DNA of 5,841 nt from Candidatus Bathyarchaeota archaeon (GTDB taxonomy: Archaea; Thermoproteota; Bathyarchaeia; 40CM-2-53-6; RBG-13-38-9): the NCBI GenBank assembly GCA_018396565.1, contig JAGTQO010000078.1:1-5841 (forward strand), written 5' to 3'. The notes beneath the pieces are model-generated. The model made no database searches, was not told where the DNA came from, and saw only the letters and a program-made list of their open reading frames with translations. The position numbers and the translations under genes were made by a program. Positions 1 to 5,451 of the stretch are shown in pieces (within the stretch, counting starts at the first letter, position 1; the number at the start of each line of letters is the position of its first letter).

Positions 1-394
1 TCAATATTGGATACATGTGGGTTGAGGGTTTATCGGCCTCATGGGGAGATCTCACCTAGTAGGGGATTGGGTGAGAATAACATTGCTGAAAGACTAGACG
101 ATTATGGTGGCCTCTCAGGAGGTCGACTCTACCTTGGGTGAGATGAAATATGGATGGTAAGACATTGAAACAATAAACTTTTACTCGACATGGAAACGAC
201 TTCAACTTCTATCCTCGTCAATCCACTGTGGTCTCGAATCTGCCCAACCCCAACATTTTCTTGATTGATTGCTCCGCCCTTTGAGCTCTATCATCGCCTC
301 CATAATTCGCTCACCAAAGAGAATGCATGAGGCTGTGCAGGCGAGTGCTGGTCTATCGTGAGCTTGGGGTGGCCTAATCTCTGTTGATCTAAGT
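1..394. other. Intergenic stretch without a supportable gene
   Basis: I find no recognisable coding gene or known RNA family here on either strand. On the plus strand an open frame enters from the left edge and stops at 57-59 after 18 codons; it could be the tail of a convergent gene but is too short to judge. Two inverted repeats are visible: CTCACC (51-56) with GGTGAG (70-75), and ATCTCACC (49-56) with GGTGAGAT (137-144), plus a small hairpin GGCCTC-TCAG-GAGGTC around 109-124. On the minus strand a 33-codon frame at 202-303 has a GGTGAG six bases before its ATG, but its protein looks like no family I know. No U-rich terminator follows the tRNA. Confidence 0.5.
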
Positions 395-445
395 TGGCGC
401 CGGGAGTGGGATTTGAACCCACGAGGCCCCAAGGGACCACAGGCT

Positions 446-457
446 GTCAAGCCTCTT
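446..457 (-). other. 12-nt tRNA intron at canonical position 37/38 (weak BHB)
   Basis: After loss of the upstream intron, the outer helix would be the complete anticodon stem CAGGC/GCCTG. The central helix would be CTGG (463-460) with CTTG (451-448): two G-C pairs, one G-U and one U-U. The bulges are AG^A and AC^A, and the intron has no inner stem. The size is what leaves a 7-nt anticodon loop. Cutting 1 nt later (38/39) yields the same product. At 12 nt it would be near the lower limit for archaeal tRNA introns. The imperfect helix lowers confidence. Confidence 0.55.
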
Positions 458-465
458 CTCCAGGC

Positions 466-483
466 TTGGGCTCCATGACGGAT
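466..483 (-). other. 18-nt tRNA intron at position 29/30 (strict BHB core)
   Basis: The core reads GGGC-AG^A-TCC-(GTCAT)-GGA-GCCC-AA^G. The central helix is four Watson-Crick pairs (489-486 with 471-468). The 3-nt bulges are AGA (485-483) and AAG (467-465). The inner stem is TCC/GGA with a 5-nt loop. The outer side has only one obvious pair, so this is a relaxed form. The cut leaves CAG at 27-29 and GC at 30-31, exactly what is needed to pair with GCCTG at 39-43. The central helix borrows bases that later form the D stem and pair 27-43, so this fold and the mature tRNA fold exclude each other. Confidence 0.72.
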
Positions 484-513
484 CTGCCCCGTACCAGGCT
501 CGGGAATCCCGGC

Positions 514-575
514 ACAATGCTACCGTATTGTCTATGTTCTTGCAGACATATTTGGTTTGAGGTTTAATATTCTAC
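514..575 (-). promoter_or_regulatory. 62-nt AT-rich spacer between cbf5 and tRNA-Ser, possible tRNA promoter
   Basis: Two AT-rich stretches could serve as a TATA box on the minus strand: AATATTAAA at about 562-570 and CAAATATG at about 547-554. They lie about 50 and 37 bases before the mature tRNA 5' end. Neither matches the archaeal TATA consensus closely and no clear BRE is visible. There is no T-run terminator after the cbf5 stop, so read-through from the operon into the tRNA is equally possible. Confidence 0.25.
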
Positions 576-1615
576 TCATCTATTTCTTTTCATCCATTCT
601 CTCTGGTATGTTCCCGGGGGCATTATGACCCTTCTCGTCTTCGCAGCTATGCCTCTCTCAGCCTCCATTATCTTCATCGTCGACATTGCGGCTTCGCCTA
701 GAGCAACCACTTCACCTTTCAAGGTCATTATAGCCACAGGCTCTTCAGGCTCTATTCCGGTCTCCAGCTTGACTATTCCAGGTATTGCCAGCTCAGCTCC
801 GTGGCATACTGCGTCGACCGCTGAGTCTTTGATGTAGATTTTGGGTATATGTTTGAAGGCCTCCTCGACAGGCCTTACTATCATCCTCAACATCTGCTCA
901 TCACCATCCTCTTTGAGTCTCCTCTTAGCCTCCTGCAATTCTTGGAGTGTGTAGCTATGAATATTTTCCGTGAATGGTCCTGTTCTTGTTCTCCTAAGCT
1001 CCCTCATATGTGCTCCACACCCTAGGGCTTCACCTATGTCTGCGCATAGTTTCCTGATGTAGGTTCCGGCTTGGCAGGCTACTTTGAAGAGGACTCTTCT
1101 ATCATCGATCTCGAGAAGGCTTATCCTGTATATCATCCTCTTCCTGACTGTTCTCTTGACCGATGCTCTGACCGGCGGCTTCTGGTATATCTCTCCAGTG
1201 AACTCTTCCAATACTGTTCTAATATCTTCCTCTGGAACGTCTCGATGTAGCTGCATCAGGCAGACATATTCTTTCCCTGAATGTAGAAAGACAGGTAGGG
1301 CTTTCGTCGCCTCTTCTAGTGCTACTGGCAAGACTCCTGTGACCATGGGGTCTCCCCGGCAACTTCAGCCTCTAGGGTTCCTCCATGGCCTGCATGTGAT
1401 ACTCCAAGAATATTCTTTACCCATGCGACTACTTGGTGGCTTGAAGGGTTGGGTGGCTTGTCGATGTTCACTATCCCAAGTTTTACATGTTCACTTATCG
1501 TCCTATCACTCGGCCTCTTCCCATATTTGGAGTCTGTTTCAACCTCAGCCAGTACCTTGACCTCTCTATCAATCTCCCAGCTTGGTTGTTTAATCATCTG
1601 CATGGCCTTTCTCAA
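576..1615 (-). CDS. cbf5: H/ACA RNA-guided pseudouridine synthase Cbf5, spliced: join of 1372-1615 and 576-1351
   Basis: Catalytic subunit of the archaeal H/ACA ribonucleoprotein (with Nop10, Gar1, L7Ae); it converts guided uridines in rRNA to pseudouridine and can modify tRNA U55. Exon 1 (1372-1615) encodes the N-terminal extension, GIVNIDKPPNPSSHQVVAWVKNILG and HAGHGGTL; exon 2 (576-1351) continues DPMVTGVLPVALEEATKAL, GKEY, GTYIRKLCADIG, HMRELRRTRTGPF and a C-terminal PUA domain from about residue 252. The exons are in different frames, separated by 20 nt. Removing them joins GTL to DPMVTG and makes 339 residues (TTG 1615) or 335 (ATG 1603), the normal archaeal length. The catalytic Asp is residue 82 or 78. 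Start choice is open: TTG 1615, ATG 1603 and ATG 1597 all overlap eL14, and an AAGG precedes 1597 at good spacing. Unspliced mRNA gives a dead 97-residue peptide. Confidence 0.93.
1352..1371 (-). other. 20-nt archaeal protein-gene intron in cbf5 (BHB type)
   Basis: In mRNA sense the element reads CCCU-AG^A-GGC-(7-nt loop)-GCC-GGGG-AG^A. The central helix pairs 1377-1374 with 1357-1354 (three G-C pairs and one U-G). The two 3-nt bulges are both AGA (1373-1371 and 1353-1351), each cut after the second base. The inner stem is GGC/GCC (1370-1368 with 1360-1358). An outer helix of eight pairs joins the exons (1390-1383 with 1348-1341, one G-U), with GG/CC (1381-1380 with 1349-1350) nearer the core. 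Predicted ligation gives ...ACC CUA G|AC CCC AUG..., restoring Thr-Leu-Asp-Pro-Met. Family knowledge: cbf5 introns of crenarchaea are removed by the tRNA-splicing endonuclease at BHB motifs. The position inside the catalytic Asp codon and the exact frame repair make this strong. The 5' AA (1379-1378) opposite the 3' bulge makes it slightly relaxed. Confidence 0.88.
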
Positions 1616-1895
1616 TTTTCGATTTTGTCTGTCTACTCTTCTTCCTGGCAGGTTGGGGTTGACCCTTCCTCTGTAGGATCTGGGTAACCTCCTGGTCGCT
1701 TGAACCCTTCTTCACATCTATCTTCTCCCCTGTAGGCTCCAAATGTTTTATGTTTGCCCTCCTTCTCTTAACACCTGTAAGTTCTGGTGGCCCAGTGACC
1801 AGGACGAAATTCTTGTCTATCGTATCTACTACGACGCATCTTCTACCCTTCTCCCTACCGTATGTTTTGACGCATATTGCTCCAACCTCTATCAT
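1590..1895 (-). CDS. rpl14e: Large-subunit ribosomal protein eL14 (L14e)
   Basis: Archaeal/eukaryotic ribosomal protein of the 50S subunit with an SH3-like KOW fold. Seen: 101 residues opening with IEVGAICVKTYGREKGRRC, the KOW motif, then VVVDTIDKNFVLVTGPPELTGVKRRRANIKHLEPT, the RNA-binding core of eL14. The last 40 residues are a lysine/glutamine-rich tail that is probably disordered. ATG 1895 is 2 nt after the cmk stop, with GAGGAG about 12 nt upstream. The 3' end overlaps the possible starts of cbf5 (TTG 1615, ATG 1603, ATG 1597). The eL14-cbf5 pair is common in archaeal genomes. Confidence 0.94.
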   Translation of the reverse strand: MIEVGAICVKTYGREKGRRCVVVDTIDKNFVLVTGPPELTGVKRRRANIKHLEPTGEKIDVKKGSSDQEVTQILQRKGQPQPARKKSRQTKSKIEKGHADD

Positions 1896-1897
1896 GC

Positions 1898-2458
1898 TCA
1901 GACTCTTCTCCTCCTCTCCTTGAGTATCTGAATGTAGTCGTCTACTATTTTATTAAGAATTTTCTTCATCTCCTCCAGGGGGTATAGGTTTGTGTCGACT
2001 ATGAGGTCGTATATTGATGGGTCTGCCACATCTATATTGTAGATCTTCATGTATCTCTTCCTCTCAGCCTCCTCCCTGGCCGAGGTTGAGGCTTCAGCCT
2101 CTTGAAAAGTTAATTTCTCCCTCTCAGCTATTCTTCTGATCCTCACTTCTCTCGGGGCTATTAGTAGGATCTTCAGGTCTGCCTTACCGTCAACCATCCA
2201 TGCTGCTAGTTGGCCGTCCAGTATTACGTCCCCCCTCTCAGCCTCCTGAATTATTCTCTTGTCTATCTCCATGTCTATTGTATGGTCTGCCAGAGCAAGT
2301 TCAGCGAGACCCTGAAGGGTCAGATTCTTTTCTTCGGCGATTCTCCTGAAGAGGTCTCCTGCAGAGACATGTCTTAAACCTAGATGTTCAGCTAAGGCTT
2401 TGGCGTATGTTGTCTTGCCTGTTCCATGTAGACCACCCAATGTGATGACTATACCCAT
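1898..2458 (-). CDS. cmk: Archaeal cytidylate (CMP) kinase
   Basis: Phosphorylates CMP/dCMP with ATP in pyrimidine nucleotide supply. Seen: 186 residues with a Walker A GLHGTGKTT (9-17), VSAGDLFRRIA (31-41), which is the archaeal Cmk NMP-binding motif, EIDKRI, VILDGQLAAWM (78-88), LKILLIAPREVRIRRIAERE (95-114) and a lid/LID-proximal EEAERKRYMKIYNIDV followed by SIYDLIVDT (148-156). The histidine and threonine in the P-loop differ from the commoner GPPGSGKT, but Gly, Lys and Thr are all kept. ATG at 2458 follows a 44-nt gap after the DUF106 stop, the longest gap between proteins here; I see no strong promoter or terminator in it. The stop is 2 nt before the eL14 start. The neighbours uL30-uL15-secY-adkA and eL14-cbf5 are the expected archaeal context. 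Confidence 0.94.
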   Translation of the reverse strand: MGIVITLGGLHGTGKTTYAKALAEHLGLRHVSAGDLFRRIAEEKNLTLQGLAELALADHTIDMEIDKRIIQEAERGDVILDGQLAAWMVDGKADLKILLIAPREVRIRRIAEREKLTFQEAEASTSAREEAERKRYMKIYNIDVADPSIYDLIVDTNLYPLEEMKKILNKIVDDYIQILKERRRRV

Positions 2459-2502
2459 CTCTGGTCAACCTTGCCTTGACGGTGGGAGGATTGATGTTCG
2501 GT

Positions 2503-3006
2503 TCAGCTCATCTCAGGGTTTGCTCCGAGAAGCCTCGACATGGGTAGGCTCATAGCTAGGGAGCATATTATGTACCATGATATGAATGGGAGGTTCTCTC
2601 CGAGAAGGTATGGGAAGGTGAATGGTGAGAGGGCTACTGTGGTGTCTTTGAAGAAGCTGCTCAGGATGTAGAAGATTATCCAGAATGGCCCGATATATGT
2701 CAGGCTGACCTTCATTCTATCCCAACTCGCCTTCCCCTGCAGTTGCATGATCGCCTTCTGCCTCTTCATAACCTTAGCCATCAACTGTTTATTGTTTGTC
2801 TTCTTGGCAAGTTCATAGTCCCTCCTCCAAGCCTTAACCTCCTCCATCACACTCTTCATCTTCTCAACGTCGACTAGGAACCTGTTCGCCAGGTTTGTTG
2901 CCAATGAGAGAGTGAAGGCTACTGCAGCTATGAATATTGTTGAGTATGGTCTGGGCTCGTATGGCTGGAGGACCGTCATAAACCAAGTCCATAACTGGTC
3001 AAGCAT
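2503..3006 (-). CDS. DUF106 / EMC3-TMCO1-type membrane protein (Oxa1 superfamily)
   Basis: Archaeal integral membrane protein of the DUF106 group, related to EMC3, TMCO1 and Get1 and more distantly to YidC/Oxa1; the family is thought to help insert membrane proteins. Seen: 167 residues with a first membrane segment at about 23-43, a charged cytosolic helical hairpin at about 46-95 rich in Lys, Arg and Met (EKMKSVMEEVKAWRRDYELA, then QLMAKVMKRQKAIMQLQ), a second segment at about 103-121 (LTYIGPFWIIFYILSSFF) and a third at about 140-160 with a proline and methionines. The three-TM-plus-coiled-coil layout matches the family. ATG 3006 overlaps the end of adkA by 8 nt. Its place two genes after secY fits a job beside the translocon. 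Family assignment is good; the function is inferred from homologues. Confidence 0.88.
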   Translation of the reverse strand: MLDQLWTWFMTVLQPYEPRPYSTIFIAAVAFTLSLATNLANRFLVDVEKMKSVMEEVKAWRRDYELAKKTNNKQLMAKVMKRQKAIMQLQGKASWDRMKVSLTYIGPFWIIFYILSSFFKDTTVALSPFTFPYLLGENLPFISWYIICSLAMSLPMSRLLGANPEMS

Positions 3007-3592
3007 CTTTACCCTGCACCTCCATTATGAGGCTGAGGATCTCTCTTGCTGCTTTAAGCCTTTGCCCCTCAACATTCTTAACAGTCTTCACCGGAATCCC
3101 AGCTACGACTGAGCATGCCGCAGCCATCCTCCTGCTCCACTCGAGTTCCGTCGATACTTCAGAGGTTTCATTCTCGATCCTCATCCTATCCTGGTCTCTC
3201 TTCCTCCTCTCCTCAATCTCAGCGGGTTCAGCTTCAATCATTATGATGAGGTTCGGCTCAAGCCTCTTCAAAACTTTTTCAGGCAAACCCGGCAAGTATC
3301 CTAGATTCGTCTTGATAGCGAGATGGGTGTCTATGACGGTGACTTCACCTCCCATCTTAACGATCTTCTCAGCTGCTTCGAGCTGGATCCTCTTTTGCAG
3401 GTTGAGGTCTTGTCTTCTGATCATGTCTCTATGTATCTTCATCCCTTCAGCTTCTAGGAGGCTGTTCATGACTGTTCCGAAATTCACTATTTTGAACCTC
3501 AGACTCTCCTGCTCGGCGAGTCTCGAGAGTTCCTCTAGAACTGTTGACTTGCCTACTCCAGGGGTTCCTGTGACTACTACTCTCAGGGGCAA
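2999..3592 (-). CDS. adkA: Archaeal adenylate kinase AdkA
   Basis: Cytoplasmic enzyme of the archaea-specific AdkA family, interconverting ATP + AMP and 2 ADP. Seen: 197 residues with an N-terminal Walker A GTPGVGKS (9-16), a NFG-x-VM nucleotide-binding segment (37-42), DTHLAIKT followed by GYLPGLP (88-104), a signature of this family, the strand IIMIEAEPAEI (116-126), and an arginine-rich lid (EERRKRDQDRMR, 127-138). The start is TTG 4 nt after the secY stop. No ATG occurs before residue 42, and the P-loop requires an upstream start. The 3' end overlaps the DUF106 ATG by 8 nt, which implies translational coupling. It is distinct from bacterial Adk, which has a different lid, and from Fap7-type kinases. 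Confidence 0.95.
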   Translation of the reverse strand: MPLRVVVTGTPGVGKSTVLEELSRLAEQESLRFKIVNFGTVMNSLLEAEGMKIHRDMIRRQDLNLQKRIQLEAAEKIVKMGGEVTVIDTHLAIKTNLGYLPGLPEKVLKRLEPNLIIMIEAEPAEIEERRKRDQDRMRIENETSEVSTELEWSRRMAAACSVVAGIPVKTVKNVEGQRLKAAREILSLIMEVQGKDA

Positions 3593-3596
3593 CCTC

Positions 3597-5009
3597 TCAC
3601 TCGCCTAGGAATCCCCTCAGGGCTGGGAACATCTCACTCATCCTCTCCTTCACTAGGATCTGGTAGTACTGTTCAATTATCCCAACCGTCAGAAGTATCC
3701 CTGTCCCTGAGCCGAAGGCTCCTAGGAAATCTGCTGAGGCCGCTATCGCCCCTACAGTTGCCCCTCCGAGAACGGTGACTGTGGGTATGTATCTTGAGAG
3801 GAGCTGCTGTATCGGTAGGCTCGATCTTCTGAAGCCTTCTATCTGCATCCCCGAATCTATCAACTGTTTAGCCACTGTCTTGGAGTCCATCCCTCCGACC
3901 TCGACCCATGTGACTGAGAAGAATATGCACATCAGGATGAATAGGCCTGCATATACTGCTGCTCTGAGGGGGTCACCCAAAAGTCCTGTGAGGCTCCTGG
4001 GCGGAGCAAGATAATATATTAATCCTCCTGTGGGTTCGATGTGGCCTTCTGTAGTCTTGTATGTTCCAAGTAGGTTCAGCCAGAAGTTTGTGTTCGTCTG
4101 GTTGTATCTCTGCCATAGGATCTGGGTTATGAAGTATATGTTGCCCATCAAAGCCGCTGCAAATATTACTGGGATGTTCGATGTGTATAGGAATTTTATT
4201 GGGAATGTTCCTCTGAATCCTCGGTACTTCGCATATGAGACTGGTACGCTCACCTTCAAACCGTTCACGTATATCACTATGATTACGACTGCGACTGTTG
4301 TCAGTAGGCCTATCATGTCTGGTAGGCCTCCGCCCCTGTATAGGGCTTTGAATCCTTCACCCAACTGTAGGGACTGGGTGAAAGCTATTAGGGCGCCTAG
4401 AAACTTTCCATCCTGCATCGGACCCATAGGCGCCACCATATCCCACCATATTCTCTGGGCAACCCCAGCCGCTATGAATAGGCTTATTCCGCTTCCTAGA
4501 CCCCAACCCTTCTGGAGCATCTCATCGAGCAGTATGAGTATGAGGCCTGCGGCTACTAGTTGGCTGAGGATGGCTATCTGGGTTTGAACCTTCAGGGGTC
4601 CGTATGCTCCTCCCAAAATGTAGGCTAGGGCCTCGAATATCGTCATCAGAACAGCGAGGATCTTGCTTGCGCCTGTGAATAGGGATCTGTCCTCAGGGTT
4701 TGTCATATCCACATCTATCATCTTTGAACCACTCAATATTTGGAGTATGAGGCCACCTGTAACTATAGGGCCTATTCCGAGCTCCATCAGTGTACCCCTG
4801 CTCGATGCGAATATGACCCTCAATGCGCCTAGGGGGTCTTGGGCTCCTCCTTTACCAACCCCGTATAGGGGGACCTCACTCATTACAAGGTATAGGATGA
4901 GGGCTATGGCTGTCCAGACAAGTTTCTCATTGAATGTTATTCTCTCAGGTTTCTTGATGTCTGGGAGATATTTTATGAATGGTTTGAAGAGTTCGATGAA
5001 TCTGGGCAA
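3597..5009 (-). CDS. secY: Preprotein translocase subunit SecY (Sec61 alpha)
   Basis: Central pore subunit of the SecYE-beta translocon in the cytoplasmic membrane; it passes secreted proteins through and releases membrane proteins sideways. Seen: 470 residues, about the usual archaeal length, with ten hydrophobic segments. TM1 is about residues 30-46. A plug-like loop with a short helix (about 56-72) leads into TM2 with GIGPIVTGGLILQIL (79-92). The diagnostic KGWGLGSGISLFIAAGVAQ (167-185) opens TM5. Near the C-terminus GSGTGILLTVGIIEQYYQIL forms TM10. The start is TTG, 3 nt after the uL15 stop; the next in-frame ATG (residue 43) would delete TM1, so TTG is well supported. The stop lies 4 nt before the adkA start. 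SecY next to uL15 and adenylate kinase is a widespread operon arrangement. Confidence 0.97.
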   Translation of the reverse strand: MPRFIELFKPFIKYLPDIKKPERITFNEKLVWTAIALILYLVMSEVPLYGVGKGGAQDPLGALRVIFASSRGTLMELGIGPIVTGGLILQILSGSKMIDVDMTNPEDRSLFTGASKILAVLMTIFEALAYILGGAYGPLKVQTQIAILSQLVAAGLILILLDEMLQKGWGLGSGISLFIAAGVAQRIWWDMVAPMGPMQDGKFLGALIAFTQSLQLGEGFKALYRGGGLPDMIGLLTTVAVVIIVIYVNGLKVSVPVSYAKYRGFRGTFPIKFLYTSNIPVIFAAALMGNIYFITQILWQRYNQTNTNFWLNLLGTYKTTEGHIEPTGGLIYYLAPPRSLTGLLGDPLRAAVYAGLFILMCIFFSVTWVEVGGMDSKTVAKQLIDSGMQIEGFRRSSLPIQQLLSRYIPTVTVLGGATVGAIAASADFLGAFGSGTGILLTVGIIEQYYQILVKERMSEMFPALRGFLGE

Positions 5010-5012
5010 GTT

Positions 5013-5402
5013 TTACTTGGCCTCTTTGACCTTTAATGTTCCACCTGCCTCCATGATCTTTCTCTTCGCCGTCTCCGAAGCTTCGTCGACCTCTATCTGG
5101 AGGGGTCTACTGATCTCTCCTCCGCCGAGCAGCTTCACATAGCCGAGCTCCGTGAGGTTTACTAGGTCGCCTTTTGATCCTGACTCCTCGATGAGCCTCT
5201 CGAGTTCGCCGACGTTTATCACCTTCCCCATCTCTCTGAGGGCCTTCGGACTTGTGAAGCCTCTCTTTCTGAGCTCCCAACCGTATCTTAGGACGCTCGG
5301 CCATTTATGTTTGAATGTTCCAGCCTTACCTCTTCCACCTCTCATTCCGGCTTTCCTATGTTGGCCTGAGCGGCCCCAACCGCATGTTCTCGAACCCCTC
5401 AT
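5013..5402 (-). CDS. rpl15: Large-subunit ribosomal protein uL15 (L15p), N-terminus apparently frameshifted
   Basis: Archaeal uL15 of the 50S subunit. Seen: the signature glycine/arginine-rich N-terminal region (MRGSRTCGWGRSGQHRKAG, MRGGRGKAG) followed by HKW and a C-terminal GYVKLLGGGEISRPLQIEVDEAS globular domain. The intact frame from ATG 5402 gives 129 residues, whereas family members usually have about 15 more basic residues before MRGSRT. Those residues are present in the same frame upstream (TATRKRKSRK) but have no start codon and meet a TGA. The natural ATG at 5448, 3 nt after the uL30 stop, is one base out of frame. The coordinates given are the uninterrupted reading; the probable real start is 5448. 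The stop is 3 nt upstream of the secY TTG, so translation is likely coupled. The family is certain and the start is not. Confidence 0.9.
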   Translation of the reverse strand: MRGSRTCGWGRSGQHRKAGMRGGRGKAGTFKHKWPSVLRYGWELRKRGFTSPKALREMGKVINVGELERLIEESGSKGDLVNLTELGYVKLLGGGEISRPLQIEVDEASETAKRKIMEAGGTLKVKEAK

Positions 5403-5448
5403 CTTTCTGCTCTTCCTCTTTCTTGTGGCCGTAAGCCTTCACCACCAT
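5403..5448 (-). other. Displaced N-terminal coding segment of uL15 with a one-base frame discrepancy
   Basis: ATG at 5448 begins 3 nt after the uL30 TAG, as expected for an operon gene. It reads M-V-V-K-A-Y and is out of frame with the uL15 body. Ignoring one base of the AA pair at 5438-5439 gives MVVRLTATRKRKSRK running directly into MRGSRT, matching the basic N-terminal tail typical of archaeal uL15 and a total of 144 residues. With the sequence as given, the body frame meets TGA immediately upstream of the tail. The likeliest cause is a sequencing or assembly indel. A real truncation starting at 5402, or a frameshift event, is possible. Confidence 0.65.
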
Positions 5449-5451
5449 TTC

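Larger units (their letters stand above)
395..513 (-). tRNA. tRNA-Ser, anticodon GGA predicted after removal of two introns
   Basis: Class II tRNA. Seen, 5' to 3': acceptor GCCGGGA (513-507) paired with TCCCGGC (405-399), discriminator G398 and an encoded CCA (397-395). The D stem is CCCG/CGGG with a loop containing GG. The long variable arm is GGTCC-CTTG-GGGCC (438-425). The T arm is GTGGG-TTCAAAT-CCCAC (422-406). G73 plus a long variable arm indicates serine rather than leucine. The gene is 119 nt, 30 more than expected. With introns 466-483 and 446-457 removed, the anticodon arm becomes CAGGC-CTGGAGA-GCCTG, fully paired, with U33, anticodon GGA and G37, for 89 nt including CCA. An alternative 12-nt excision would give loop CTTGACA (anticodon TGA), also serine, but has no BHB support. 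It lies 62 nt downstream of cbf5 on the same strand. Confidence 0.85.

Noticed and set aside
15..59. Plus-strand tail MWVEGLSASWGDLT ending at 59 as the end of a convergent gene
   Set aside because: Only 18 codons are visible, which is expected by chance; nothing identifies a family.
202..450. Minus-strand 82-residue open frame
   Set aside because: It begins inside the tRNA and its 49 N-terminal residues translate tRNA and spacer sequence. An internal 33-residue version from ATG 303 has a GGTGAG upstream, but the composition (RKCWGWADSRPQW) matches no family I recognise and there is no supporting context.
446..483. Single 30-nt intron in the tRNA, or anticodon TGA from loop CTTGACA
   Set aside because: Single excisions leave a mismatch at 30-40 or 31-39, or a 6-nt loop, and have no BHB at the cut sites. 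The TGA reading still gives serine but its second intron has no pairing of the central helix.
576..1346. Reading the C-terminal cbf5 portion as a separate 256-residue gene starting at ATG 1346, with a 97-residue gene (1322-1615) before it
   Set aside because: The ATG lies inside the conserved catalytic motif and the upstream piece ends in nonsense after GGTL. A 20-nt excision joins them into one normal-length Cbf5, so they are exons rather than two genes or a decayed pseudogene.
2087..2104. Perfect inverted repeat GAGGCTTCAGCCTC in cmk
   Set aside because: It lies in the middle of coding sequence for an Ala/Glu-rich helix. GAGGCT-type repeats recur in these genes from codon usage, so there is no reason to call a regulatory hairpin.
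3027..3608. Long plus-strand open frame opposite adkA (193 residues), and similar ones opposite secY, uL15 and cbf5
   Set aside because: They are antisense shadows of well-conserved genes, rich in Ser/Leu from reverse-complemented codons and without any recognisable domain.
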